The position numbers and the translations under genes were made by a program. This document shows, piece after piece, positions 1-11,011 of a DNA stretch of 64,000 nucleotides. The DNA comes from Rhizobiales bacterium SYSU XM002 (GTDB taxonomy: Bacteria > Pseudomonadota > Alphaproteobacteria > Rhizobiales > Beijerinckiaceae). The notes beneath the pieces were generated by a model, which ran no database searches, was not told the DNA's origin, and was given only the letters and a program-made list of their open reading frames with translations. Positions within the stretch are counted from its first letter, which is position 1; the number at the start of each line of letters is the position of its first letter. The stretch spans positions 533,634-597,633 of the forward strand of contig VWVY01000002.1 of the NCBI GenBank assembly GCA_009846685.1. The letters run 5' to 3'.

Positions 1-1010
1 ATCAGGCAACCGAGGATGATGTAGACCACCATGAGCGCCATGATCAGAAGGAACTGGCTGAGGCCGAGCGAGTTAATCCATTCCGCGAAAATGCGCGGCA
101 GGCCGGTGAATCCCATCGCCACCGTGAGAAAGGAGGCACCAGCGAGGATCAGTCCTATCATCGCGTTGGTGCGCACCGCGCCCATCACGGAGGCGTTGAA
201 CATCTTCCACGAGAAGGTGCCGGTGAGGACGGTCAAGGCCAGCGAGCCGACGACACCGAGCACCGCGCTCTCCGTCGGTGTCGCGACGCCAGTATAGATC
301 GAGCCGAGCACGATCATGATCAGTGCGACAATCGGGATGAGGCGGCGGCTTTCGTGCAGTTTCTCGCCAAGGGTCATCGGCGCATCGCGCGGGGGAACCT
401 TGTCGGGGTTCATCAGCGCCCAGCTCATCAGTACGCCCGAGAAGACAAGCATCAGCAGGATGCCGGGGATCACGCCGGCGATGAACAGGCGGGCGATCGA
501 GACTTCCGCTGCGACGCCATAGACGATCATGATGATCGACGGCGGAATGAGCAGGCCCAGCGTGCCGGAGCCGGCAAGACTGCCGATGTTCATGAAGTCG
601 TCATAGCCGCGCTTGCGCAACTCGGGAATCGTCATCTTGCCAATAGTCGCGGCGGTCGCGGCGGAGGAGCCGGAAATCGCCGCGAAGATGCCGCAGCCGA
701 ACACGTTCGTATGCAGCAGGCGCCCCGGAAGCCGTTGCATCCACGGGGCGAGGCCCTTGAACATGTCGTCGGATAGCGACGAACGGAACAGGATCTCGCC
801 CATCCAGATGAACATCGGCAAGGCGGTCAGCGTCCAGGAGTTCATCGAACCCCAGATGGTCGTCGCGAAGGACAGGGCCGGGCTGGCGTTGGTCATCAGC
901 GCGAAAGCGATATAGCCGACGAGGCCGAGCGCGAGGCCGATCCAGACACCGGTGGTGAGGATCGCGAGCATGATCCCGATCAGGATCAGGGAAGCGGTTG
1001 CGGGTTCCAT
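1..1010 (-). CDS. dctM: TRAP transporter large membrane subunit DctM (partial)
   Basis: Large inner-membrane subunit of a tripartite ATP-independent periplasmic (TRAP) transporter, the channel half of an ion-gradient-driven importer of small organic acids. I translated the 336 codons present from an ATG at 1010. They form nearly continuous hydrophobic helices and carry DctM-typical stretches such as SGSSAATAATIG and LLIPPSIIMIVYG. The family is usually about 425 residues, so roughly 90 C-terminal residues lie beyond the left edge. It starts 8 bp after the dctQ stop and is the last visible gene of the leftward operon DUF1445-dctP-dctQ-dctM. The substrate is inferred only from the neighbouring oxoprolinase-type enzyme. 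Confidence 0.93.
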   Translation of the reverse strand, partial: MEPATASLILIGIMLAILTTGVWIGLALGLVGYIAFALMTNASPALSFATTIWGSMNSWTLTALPMFIWMGEILFRSSLSDDMFKGLAPWMQRLPGRLLHTNVFGCGIFAAISGSSAATAATIGKMTIPELRKRGYDDFMNIGSLAGSGTLGLLIPPSIIMIVYGVAAEVSIARLFIAGVIPGILLMLVFSGVLMSWALMNPDKVPPRDAPMTLGEKLHESRRLIPIVALIMIVLGSIYTGVATPTESAVLGVVGSLALTVLTGTFSWKMFNASVMGAVRTNAMIGLILAGASFLTVAMGFTGLPRIFAEWINSLGLSQFLLIMALMVVYIILGCL

Positions 1011-1018
1011 GGCTCAGC

Positions 1019-1549
1019 TCACTTCTCGACCGGCATTTCGTCGCCGGAGACGGCAACAGCAAGGTGGCTCTGGGTGCCTCCGGCAAGGTCGGTCACCAGA
1101 TCGTCGATCAGCGCGACGAGCAGGACGATGAAGCCGAAAGCCATGAAGCTCTGCGGCAGCCAGAGTTTGATCGGCAGGAGGCCTTGGCTGATCTCGTTGT
1201 AGATGTAGCTCTCGTGCACGAACTTGGCCGAGAACCAGGCCGCCCAAGCGACGAGCACGATCGAGATCGCGCAAACCGCGCGCTCAAGCAGCGCGCGCGT
1301 CGCTGTGCCGAGTGGAAAGCGCTCGATCAGCAGGCCGACGCGGATGTGCGAGTTATGCCGGTATGTCGGCGCGAGCCCGACGACGGTTGTCGCGACCAGC
1401 GCGTAACCCGCGAAGTCGTCGGCGGAGGGCAATTGCGAACCGAAAACGCGCAAGACGACCTGCGCAAGGATAAGGAGCGCGATACCGATCATCGCCGCCG
1501 CGGCGATGACGGCGGTCGCCGCGTAAAGCCAATCCAGTGCGCGTCTCAT
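1019..1549 (-). CDS. dctQ: TRAP transporter small membrane subunit DctQ
   Basis: Small inner-membrane subunit that bridges the substrate-binding protein and DctM. The 176-residue product from the ATG at 1549 has four hydrophobic segments at about 8-35, 46-65, 88-110 and 128-152, the standard DctQ topology and length. The frame is open for another 47 codons upstream, but that part is Arg/Pro-rich, lacks family resemblance and lies in the dctP-dctQ gap, so I use the internal Met. It lies between dctP and dctM, as in most TRAP operons. Confidence 0.9.
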   Translation of the reverse strand: MRRALDWLYAATAVIAAAAMIGIALLILAQVVLRVFGSQLPSADDFAGYALVATTVVGLAPTYRHNSHIRVGLLIERFPLGTATRALLERAVCAISIVLVAWAAWFSAKFVHESYIYNEISQGLLPIKLWLPQSFMAFGFIVLLVALIDDLVTDLAGGTQSHLAVAVSGDEMPVEK

Positions 1550-1606
1550 GGCGCATCTCCCTTGATTCTGGATATGAGGAACGTTGCGCCAGCGCGCTGC
1601 AGGGGT

Positions 1607-1644
1607 GTGACCCCGCGGTCGATCGCAATCCACTGCGGGGTTAC
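1607..1644 (-). other. Intercistronic hairpin between dctP and dctQ
   Basis: Ten-base arms at 1607-1616 and 1635-1644 are complementary with one mismatch around an 18-nt loop, in the 106-bp gap between dctP and dctQ. Such hairpins often protect the upstream message or thin out read-through, giving more binding protein than membrane subunits. No T-run follows on the transcribed strand, so it is not a classical terminator. The function is inferred. Confidence 0.4.
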
Positions 1645-1655
1645 TCTCGGGAGTC

Positions 1656-2627
1656 TTACTTGCGATAGTCGGCGAGCAGCTTCTCGCCATCCGGGCCGGC
1701 CTTCGCCGCCCATTCCTTCGCCATCGTCTCGCCGATCGCCTTCATCTCGGCCTTCATCTTGTCGGTCGCGGGCAGCACCTTGATGCCTTTCTCGGCAAGC
1801 GTCTTCTTGTAGCCCTCGTTGAGCTCCTCGCTCTTCTTCCATCCGCGGTCCTCGGCGCGGGCGGCGGCTTCAAGCACGGCCTTCTTCACATCATCCGGCA
1901 GCGCGTCGAACGCCTTCTTGTTCACGAAGACGAGGTTCTGCGGCAGGAAGGACTGGGTGTCGTAATAGTGGTTGAGGTAATCCCAGGCCTGCTGGTCGAC
2001 GCCGGTGGCGCCCGAGGTGATCATCGCGTCGAGCACGCCAGTGCGGAAGGCCTGCGCGATTTCCGGCACCTGGATCGTCGTCGGCACCGCGCCGATCAAC
2101 TGCGCGAAGCGGGCGGTCGCGGGGTTGTAGGAGCGGAACTTGGTGCCCTTGAAGTCTGCGAGCGCATTGACCGGCGCCTTGGCATAGATGCCCTGCGGCG
2201 GCCAGGCGACCGAATAGAGATACATCATGCCCTGCTTCTCCAGCCGGGCCGCGACGGCGCTCTTGGCGAGGTTGTGGAGCTTGCGGGCCTCGGCATAGCT
2301 CGGCGCGAGACCGGGAACGCTCTCGAAGCCGAACATCGCGTCTTCGTTGGCCAGCACCGAGATCAGCACTTCGCCGATCGCCACCTGGCCAGACTGAACC
2401 GCGCGCTTCATTTCCGGCATCTTCACGAGGCTGGCGTTGGAATGCACAGTGATCTGGAGTTTGCCGCCGCTGGTCTTGGCGACATCCTCAACGAATTCCC
2501 GGACGTTGACCGTCTGGAAGGTGCCGTCGGAATACGGGGTCGGCATGTCCCACTTGGTCTGTGCCATCGCGGCCGAGGCGAGAAGTGAAAAGCCGGCAGC
2601 CGCCAGCGATTTCATCATGATCGTCAT
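1656..2627 (-). CDS. dctP: TRAP transporter periplasmic substrate-binding protein DctP
   Basis: Periplasmic solute-binding protein of the TRAP transporter. The 323-residue product has a Sec signal peptide ending near residue 22 (AMA before Q23) and the DctP fold pattern, including the FRSYN segment with Arg165, the position that usually clamps the substrate carboxylate. The ATG at 2627 is preceded by a GGAGA-type ribosome site about 7 nt away. The gene lies 63 bp after the DUF1445 gene in the same operon. The Bordetella DctP6/DctP7 subfamily binds pyroglutamate; the adjacent oxoprolinase-like gene makes a similar ligand plausible here, but specificity cannot be read from the sequence alone. 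Confidence 0.92.
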   Translation of the reverse strand: MTIMMKSLAAAGFSLLASAAMAQTKWDMPTPYSDGTFQTVNVREFVEDVAKTSGGKLQITVHSNASLVKMPEMKRAVQSGQVAIGEVLISVLANEDAMFGFESVPGLAPSYAEARKLHNLAKSAVAARLEKQGMMYLYSVAWPPQGIYAKAPVNALADFKGTKFRSYNPATARFAQLIGAVPTTIQVPEIAQAFRTGVLDAMITSGATGVDQQAWDYLNHYYDTQSFLPQNLVFVNKKAFDALPDDVKKAVLEAAARAEDRGWKKSEELNEGYKKTLAEKGIKVLPATDKMKAEMKAIGETMAKEWAAKAGPDGEKLLADYRK

Positions 2628-2690
2628 CCCTGTTCTCCCATGTTGTGGGCGCCGGCCAAGGGAAGACCGTCGCCCGGTTCGTCGCGGGCC

Positions 2691-3494
2691 TCACAAGGCT
2701 GCGAGGCGCGAGTTCCTGATATCCGTGACCAGCATCGATCCCGGGTAATGCGTGATGGCGAAAGCTGGGCGCGCGGCGGCGATGACCGCCTGCGGCGTGA
2801 CCCCGCAGGCCCAGAACACCGGCAACTCGTCCTCGCGGATCTCGACCGGGTCGCCGTAGTCAGGCTTGTGGATGTCGGCAATGCCGATCAACTCGGGCTT
2901 GCCGATATGCACCGGCGCCCCGTGAACGGATGGAAAGCGCGAGGTGATCTGGATGGCACGGATCGCGTCGGCCGGTTTCAGCGGACGCATCGAAACGACC
3001 ATCGGCCCGGCGAGGCGGCCCGCCGGCTGGCAGGAAATGTTGGTGCGATACATCGCGACGTTTGAGCCGCACGCGACGTGACGTAACGGGATACCGTCCT
3101 CGATCAAAGCTTCCTCGAACGAGAAGCTGCATCCGATGACGAAGGCGACCAGATCGTCGTGCCAGAACTCGGTGATGTCGGTTGGTTCCGCGACGAGCTC
3201 GCCATCCTTCCACACGCGATAGCGCGGCAGATCGCGCCGGAGGTCGATGGTCTTGCCCAGTGCCGGCACCAGTGGAGAGCCGGTCTCGCTGACGCCTATG
3301 AGTGGGCAGGGCTTGGGGTTTCCCTGCGCGAAGCGAAGAAAGTCGGCCGCAAGATCCTGCGGCAGGATGCAGAGATTGCCCTGCACGTAACCAGGCGCGA
3401 GTCCCGCCGTCGGCCCGGTGATGAGGCCGTCGCGAATTCTGGTCCTTACGCTCTCGGGCGCCCGGCGCCAGAGCCCATCTTCCGCATTGAGCAT
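2691..3494 (-). CDS. DUF1445 / YcsI-family putative hydro-lyase (D-glutamate cyclase-like)
   Basis: Full-length member (267 aa) of the DUF1445 family, annotated as putative hydro-lyase and related to one domain of the mammalian D-glutamate cyclase DGLUCY. Family hallmarks visible are the N-terminal [10 protein letters not shown] segment, the [13 protein letters not shown] core with a conserved Cys near the middle, and the C-terminal [13 protein letters not shown] region. It heads the leftward operon with the TRAP transporter and is divergent from the HyuA/HyuB fusion. In Bacillus, ycsI lies with the PxpABC-type 5-oxoprolinase genes, so the association with oxoproline metabolism recurs. The reaction is inferred, not demonstrated: possibly D-glutamate/5-oxo-D-proline interconversion. 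Confidence 0.88.
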   Translation of the reverse strand: MLNAEDGLWRRAPESVRTRIRDGLITGPTAGLAPGYVQGNLCILPQDLAADFLRFAQGNPKPCPLIGVSETGSPLVPALGKTIDLRRDLPRYRVWKDGELVAEPTDITEFWHDDLVAFVIGCSFSFEEALIEDGIPLRHVACGSNVAMYRTNISCQPAGRLAGPMVVSMRPLKPADAIRAIQITSRFPSVHGAPVHIGKPELIGIADIHKPDYGDPVEIREDELPVFWACGVTPQAVIAAARPAFAITHYPGSMLVTDIRNSRLAAL

Positions 3495-3585
3495 GCGGCT
3501 CTCCCGTTTGGTCCGGTCTTGCTGCCGGATTAGTGACGCAGCCGGTTTTGGATGCGATGACGTGAGGCTATCTTGGAAATTTATC

Positions 3586-3628
3586 TTGTCAACAAATTAT
3601 CGACGTTTTATTGATGATCTCGATAATT
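3586..3628. promoter_or_regulatory. Shared operator/promoter region between DUF1445-dctPQM and the oxoprolinase gene
   Basis: TTGTCAACAA at 3586-3595 has 4-base arms around CA. It supplies TTGTCA for a rightward -35 (17 bp before TATTGA at 3609-3614) and, read leftward, TTGACA for a -35 facing the DUF1445 operon. It abuts a perfect 9-bp inverted repeat, AATTATCGA at 3595-3603 and TCGATAATT at 3620-3628. The arrangement fits a regulator controlling both directions, and the TTGTnnACAA shape is common for GntR-type repressors. No regulator gene is in the visible part. Confidence 0.5.
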
Positions 3629-3649
3629 CAAATCGGTTGGGAGGCCGCC

Positions 3650-7270
<3,621 letters not shown>

Positions 7271-7276
7271 TGCAGG

Positions 7277-7303
7277 AAGGCCGGGTCTCGCCCGGCCTTT
7301 TTT
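7277..7303 (+). terminator. Rho-independent terminator, oxoprolinase/gloA
   Basis: AAGGCCGGG (7277-7285), a TCTCG loop and CCCGGCCTT (7291-7299), then Ts to 7303. It lies between two convergent genes; the A-run on the other side lets it serve both directions. Confidence 0.88.
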
Positions 7304-7304
7304 C

Positions 7305-7745
7305 TTACCAGCTGCCGATGTTCGGCGCGCTGGCCCACGGCTCGGCAACCGGCAGGTTTTCGCCCTTCTGCAGAAGCTCGATCGAAATGCCGTCGGGCGA
7401 TTTCACGAACGCCATGCGGCCTTCGCGCGGCGGGCGGTGGATCGTGTAGCCGGCGGCCTGAATTTTCGCGCATGCCTCGTAGATATTGTTCACCCGGTAG
7501 GCGAGATGGCCGAAGTTGCGCCCGCCCGTATACGCCTCGTCATCCCAGTTGAACGTCAGCTCAAGTTCCTTGGTGCGGCTGGCGGTCGCTTCGGCCGCAT
7601 CCTCAGGTGTTGCGAGGAAGATCAGCGTGAAACGACCCTTCTCGTTCTCGATGCGGCGGGTTTCGACAAGGCCAAGCGCCCCGCAATAGAACTTGAGGCT
7701 CTCCTCGATATTGCGGATGCGGACCATCGTGTGAAGATATTGCAT
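7305..7745 (-). CDS. gloA: Lactoylglutathione lyase (glyoxalase I)
   Basis: Glyoxalase I of the VOC fold, converting the methylglyoxal-glutathione hemithioacetal to S-lactoylglutathione in the cytosol. The 146-residue product from the ATG at 7745 begins MQYLHTMVRI and closely follows the E. coli GloA pattern. The metal ligands are in place: His5, Glu62 (ELELTFNW), His80 (FGHLAY) and Glu123 (SIELLQ). The reading frame stays open upstream to 8267 but that part is antisense to eda. It is convergent with the oxoprolinase gene and divergent from eda. Confidence 0.93.
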   Translation of the reverse strand: MQYLHTMVRIRNIEESLKFYCGALGLVETRRIENEKGRFTLIFLATPEDAAEATASRTKELELTFNWDDEAYTGGRNFGHLAYRVNNIYEACAKIQAAGYTIHRPPREGRMAFVKSPDGISIELLQKGENLPVAEPWASAPNIGSW

Positions 7746-7880
7746 GCTGCGTTCCTTGAGCTGTCCGTAACGCGGGAACCGGGGCTCACCCCTTGCGTCC
7801 GCGAACTTGTATGGTAGATCGTCGGCAACACCATAGACCGCCCGCCGCCGCAAACAAGGCATTCCGAGAAAGCCCTGGCC

Positions 7881-8519
7881 ATGACCACGCTTCCGCGATT
7901 TTCTCCGCTGCTCGGTGCCGCACGCGTCATTCCCGTGCTGACGATCGAGGATGTCGCGCAGGCCGTGCCATTGGCGCGGGCGTTGGCGGAAGGCGGAATC
8001 ACCGTCATCGAGGTCACACTTCGGACCGATGCCGCGCTCAAGGCCTGCGAGGCGATTGCCCATCATTGCCCCGATGTCGTTCTGGGCGTCGGTACGATCC
8101 TGACACCCTCGCAGGTCGATGAGGCGCGCGACGCCGGGGCGAAATTCCTTGTCACGCCGGGGACTACCGAGAAGCTTGCCCGCGCCGTCGCGGAGAGCGG
8201 CATCGCGGCGCTGCCGGGCGCGGGCACCATTTCGGAAATGGTCGCGTTGCTGGAGATGGGCTTCCACGAAATGAAGTTCTTCCCGGCCGAGGCTGCCGGT
8301 GGTGTGAATTACCTCAAGTCCGTCGCCGGGCCGCTCGCCGATCTCCGCTTCTGCCCGACCGGTGGGATCGGCGCCACCAACGCCGAGACCTATCTTGCCC
8401 TGCCGAATGTTTTGTGCGTCGGCGGTTCGTGGCTGACGCCCAAGGCGGCGCTGGACGCCGGAGACTGGGACGAGATTGCGCGGATTTCACGCGAGGCTGC
8501 AAAACTCGGTCGCCGCTGA
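7881..8519 (+). CDS. eda: 2-dehydro-3-deoxy-phosphogluconate aldolase (bifunctional KDPG/KHG aldolase)
   Basis: Entner-Doudoroff aldolase that cleaves KDPG to pyruvate and glyceraldehyde-3-phosphate in the cytosol. The 212-residue length is typical. The catalytic base Glu44 lies in VIEVTLRT and the Schiff-base Lys132 in MKFFPAEAAGG, aligning with Glu45 and Lys133 of E. coli Eda; the phosphate-binding glycine loop CPTGGI follows. It is divergent from gloA and not next to edd in this window. Confidence 0.95.
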   Translation: MTTLPRFSPLLGAARVIPVLTIEDVAQAVPLARALAEGGITVIEVTLRTDAALKACEAIAHHCPDVVLGVGTILTPSQVDEARDAGAKFLVTPGTTEKLARAVAESGIAALPGAGTISEMVALLEMGFHEMKFFPAEAAGGVNYLKSVAGPLADLRFCPTGGIGATNAETYLALPNVLCVGGSWLTPKAALDAGDWDEIARISREAAKLGRR

Positions 8520-8645
8520 TCACGGTCTGAACCCGCGTGACCTGAACTTGTCGTGGATATTTCCACGCAAGGCTGAATCCCCGCCGCTTTTTGGGATTGC
8601 CGTCCGCCCGGCATTGGATGCTATGGTTAATGCAGATGAAAGATT

Positions 8646-8664
8646 CGTCGGGCCGTAACCGACG
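8646..8664 (+). other. Leader hairpin upstream of the cold-shock gene
   Basis: CGTCGG (8646-8651) and CCGACG (8659-8664) form a 6-bp stem with a 7-nt loop in the 210-bp gap before the cold-shock gene. Structured leaders are common on csp messages, but this short hairpin alone does not prove thermoregulation. Confidence 0.3.
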
Positions 8665-8729
8665 GGCGGGGGAGGAGCCTTCGTTCGCCGTTCGGTTCGG
8701 GTGGGTTTCAGAGCGGGCCAAGTGTAACA

Positions 8730-9341
8730 ATGGGTGACGAATACGGCGCCAAAGGGTTTGGCAATCGCTTCATGGTTCCGGGGCCGTCTGCCGCCACCGA
8801 TCAGCGGCAGGACGATCAGCCGCTCGACCTCGTCGAGATCAGCGGCCGCATCAAATGGTTCGATGTGTCGAAGGGGTTCGGCTTCATCGTTCCGGACAGC
8901 GGTTTACCCGACATCCTGCTGCATGTGAGCTGCCTGCGGCGTGACGGATATCAATCCGCGCCGGAAGGGGCCCGGATCACCTGCGAGGTGATTGAGCGTC
9001 AACGCGGCTATCAGGCTTTCCGCATTCTGTCGATGGACGTGACGACCGCAACGCACCCTTCACAGCTTCCGCCGGCGCGTACCCATGTGCAGGTCACGCC
9101 TCAGGGCGGATTCGAGCCGGTCAAGGTCAAATGGTTCAACCGGCTCCGCGGCTTCGGCTTCGTCACGCGCGGGGACGGCACGGAAGATATCTTCGTGCAC
9201 ATGGAAACCCTGCGCCGCACCGGCATCACCGAGTTGACGCCGGGCGAAACGGTTCTCGTGCGTTTCGGCAACGGGCCCAAGGGGCTCATGGCCGCTGAAG
9301 TCCGGCTTCCCGAAGCGGGCAATCCGCCCAGCTCACATTGA
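8730..9341 (+). CDS. Tandem cold-shock-domain protein
   Basis: Nucleic-acid-binding protein with two cold-shock domains at about 36-103 and 130-195 of 203 residues, an architecture common in Hyphomicrobiales. Both domains have RNP1 (KGFGFI at 48-53, RGFGFV at 140-145) and RNP2 (DILLHV at 61-66, DIFVHM at 153-158). The linker and termini are low-complexity. It probably acts as an RNA chaperone in the cytosol. The start at 8730 has only a weak ribosome site. A DUF192 gene follows 12 bp after the stop, suggesting co-transcription. Confidence 0.93.
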   Translation: MGDEYGAKGFGNRFMVPGPSAATDQRQDDQPLDLVEISGRIKWFDVSKGFGFIVPDSGLPDILLHVSCLRRDGYQSAPEGARITCEVIERQRGYQAFRILSMDVTTATHPSQLPPARTHVQVTPQGGFEPVKVKWFNRLRGFGFVTRGDGTEDIFVHMETLRRTGITELTPGETVLVRFGNGPKGLMAAEVRLPEAGNPPSSH

Positions 9342-9353
9342 TCCCGTTTGACA

Positions 9354-9920
9354 ATGACTGAACGCGAACCCGAGCGCGCAACGCCACAACCCTTCCTTAC
9401 AAAAGGGCGGATTGCTGTCGTCGGGATTGTCCTCGTGACGCTTGCCGTGGTCGCGATCTCCGTCAAGAGCAATCTCACCCGCATGTATCAGGGGTGGGAA
9501 ACGGTCTCGACGCAGGGCGAGCAGAAATCGGCGGGGGGACCTGCGAGGCTTGAGCGGCTCGACATCGTCTCTGGTGACCGTCGTCATTCCTTCTCGGTCG
9601 AGGTGGCGCGGACTGATCAGGATCGCGGGCGTGGCCTGATGTTCCGCCAGCACATGCCGCAGGATCAGGGCATGTTGTTCGACTTCGAGCGTGACCAGAT
9701 GGTCACGATGTGGATGAAGAACACCTATATCTCGCTGGACATGGTCTTTATCTACGCCGACGGGCGCATTCATCGCATCGAGAGCCGGACGGAGCCGGAA
9801 TCCGAGCGGACGATCTCCTCCGGCGTGCCCGTGCGGGCGGTGCTCGAACTCAATGCCAATGTCGCGAGCCGCCTCGGCCTGCGCACCGGCGATCGTATCG
9901 TCCACCCGATGTTCAAGTGA
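9354..9920 (+). CDS. DUF192 family protein, membrane-anchored
   Basis: DUF192 protein of 188 residues. A single N-terminal transmembrane or signal segment lies at about 17-35, followed by the domain with its RGRGLMFRQHMP, GMLFDF and MWMKNTYISLDM signatures. The family is widespread in alphaproteobacteria next to cold-shock genes; its biochemical role is not established. I chose ATG 9354; a TTG two codons earlier (9348) is also possible. It follows the cold-shock gene closely and ends 46 bp before tRNA-Pro. Confidence 0.88.
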   Translation: MTEREPERATPQPFLTKGRIAVVGIVLVTLAVVAISVKSNLTRMYQGWETVSTQGEQKSAGGPARLERLDIVSGDRRHSFSVEVARTDQDRGRGLMFRQHMPQDQGMLFDFERDQMVTMWMKNTYISLDMVFIYADGRIHRIESRTEPESERTISSGVPVRAVLELNANVASRLGLRTGDRIVHPMFK

Positions 9921-9966
9921 CGCGACGCTTGTCGTGCGGGCGGGGGCGTGCTAGCCCGCCTGATGT

Positions 9967-10043
9967 CGGGGCATAGCGCAGCCTGGTAGCGCGATAGTTT
10001 TGGGTACTATAGGTCGTAGGTTCGAATCCTGCTGCCCCGACCA
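9967..10043 (+). tRNA. tRNA-Pro (TGG)
   Basis: 77 nt including an encoded CCA. The acceptor arm pairs CGGGGCA with TGCCCCG, the anticodon stem ATAGT pairs with ACTAT, and the 7-nt loop TTTGGGT gives anticodon TGG. The T-arm carries GGTTCGAATCC. A second copy of its last 25 nt lies 86 bp downstream. Confidence 0.96.
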
Positions 10044-10129
10044 AAAAGCCTGTTCGAGCAATCGAACCGACGAATGACGGCAATCGGGCGGTTGGCCTTC
10101 GGCCAGAGCCCTATTGCAAAAGAGACCGG

Positions 10130-10154
10130 GGTTCGAATCCTGCTGCCCCGGCCA
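10130..10154 (+). pseudogene. Duplicated 3' end of tRNA-Pro (tRNA fragment / possible att remnant)
   Basis: This 25-nt stretch repeats 24 of the 25 last bases of the tRNA-Pro gene (10019-10043), including the T-arm 3' part, the acceptor 3' strand and CCA; only the discriminator base differs (A to G). No matching 5' acceptor strand or anticodon arm lies at the right distance upstream, so it is not a second tRNA. Such tails are left by integrative elements that use a tRNA 3' end as attachment site. Here only 86 bp separate the copies, so any element is gone. Confidence 0.75.
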
Positions 10155-10178
10155 TTTCGAGCATGGAGCTGCCGCCCG

Positions 10179-10490
10179 ATGACTGCCCGGATCTACCGCC
10201 CCGCGAAAAATGCCATGCAATCCGGCACGGCCAAGAGCCAGCGCTGGCTGCTCGAATTCGTGCCGGCGGCACAGCCGCGCTCGATCGAGCCGCTGATGGG
10301 TTGGACCAGCTCAGCCGATACGCTGTCCTCGCAAGTAAAGCTGTGGTTCGAAACCAAGGATGAGGCAATCGCCTATGCCACGCGCAACGGCATTGCTTAC
10401 AAGGTCGAGGAACCGAAGGATGCGGCGCGACGGACGATGGCCTATTCGGACAATTTCCGCTCGGACCGCATCGGCACCTGGACGCATTGA
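10179..10490 (+). CDS. NADH dehydrogenase (complex I) accessory subunit, NDUFS4-like
   Basis: Alphaproteobacterial homologue (103 aa) of the mitochondrial complex I accessory subunit NDUFS4 ('ETC complex I subunit conserved region'). Visible hallmarks are the start TARIYRPAKNAMQSG, the WLLEF strand, MGWTSSADTLSQ-like core, the DEAIAYATRNG helix and the C-terminal SDNF segment. It binds the peripheral arm of complex I at the inner membrane. The ATG at 10179 is 25 nt after the tRNA-Pro tail copy; the upstream open frame only translates the tRNA fragment. It lies alone between two tRNA genes, away from any nuo operon. Confidence 0.93.
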   Translation: MTARIYRPAKNAMQSGTAKSQRWLLEFVPAAQPRSIEPLMGWTSSADTLSSQVKLWFETKDEAIAYATRNGIAYKVEEPKDAARRTMAYSDNFRSDRIGTWTH

Positions 10491-10553
10491 CGCTTATCAC
10501 GCGCAATTTCCGGCTTTTCCCGTTGGTCGCGACAGGCTATCCGGGATTGCCGT

Positions 10554-10630
10554 GGCCCCTTAGCTCAGCTGGATAGAGCACGCGCCTTCTAAGCGTGAGG
10601 TCGCTGGTTCGAATCCAGCAGGGGTCGCCA
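10554..10630 (+). tRNA. tRNA-Arg (TCT)
   Basis: 77 nt with encoded CCA. Acceptor GGCCCCT pairs with AGGGGTC (one G-T), and the anticodon stem CGCGC/GCGTG encloses loop CTTCTAA with anticodon TCT. D-arm TAGCTCAGCTGGATAGAGC and T-arm CTGGTTCGAATCCAG are canonical. Confidence 0.97.
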
Positions 10631-11011
10631 TTTGTTAATACTAACAAGGCGTTACGTCGATTTTTTTATAAAAAGAATCAGGCGCTTTAACTAAAGCTTC
10701 AAGCGCTTCGCATCTTGATTCAGGGTAATCGAGGTCTCAAATTCCTTCGCGGCGCCAGTTAGGAATCAACCGGAGGTGCAACGCCACCGAAGCCTTTCAG
10801 GTTCGGCCGGTGCCAACGCGGATCTTTCGGAAATTTGCCCTCTCAGCCCTTTCTGGCTTGAAACCGTCGGACGGAACGCGCAAATAGCGAGAAACCGTAA
10901 GCCTTCTGCTTGGCTCTCGATCCTTGTGAATCGGAAGTTGAATCGCGTCAAGCCGAAAAACCTGTCCCCGTCCGGGCTAAAATTCACCCGGCGCGTAGAG
11001 AGTTCCACCTG
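10631..11011. other. 381-bp gap between tRNA-Arg and the glycosyltransferase operon
   Basis: No gene seen. It is less GC-rich than its surroundings near 10631-10740, with a T7 run after 10660 that may end tRNA-Arg transcription. A GCGCTT/AAGCGC inverted repeat lies at 10682-10687 and 10701-10706. The promoter of the following operon must lie here or just upstream, but I cannot pick one with confidence. The frame of the next gene stays open back to 10910 without family resemblance. Confidence 0.4.

Noticed and set aside
10078..10154. Second tRNA gene upstream of the CCA at 10154
   Set aside because: No 5' acceptor strand complementary to TGCCCCG and no pairing anticodon stem; only the T-arm/acceptor 3' part is tRNA-like.
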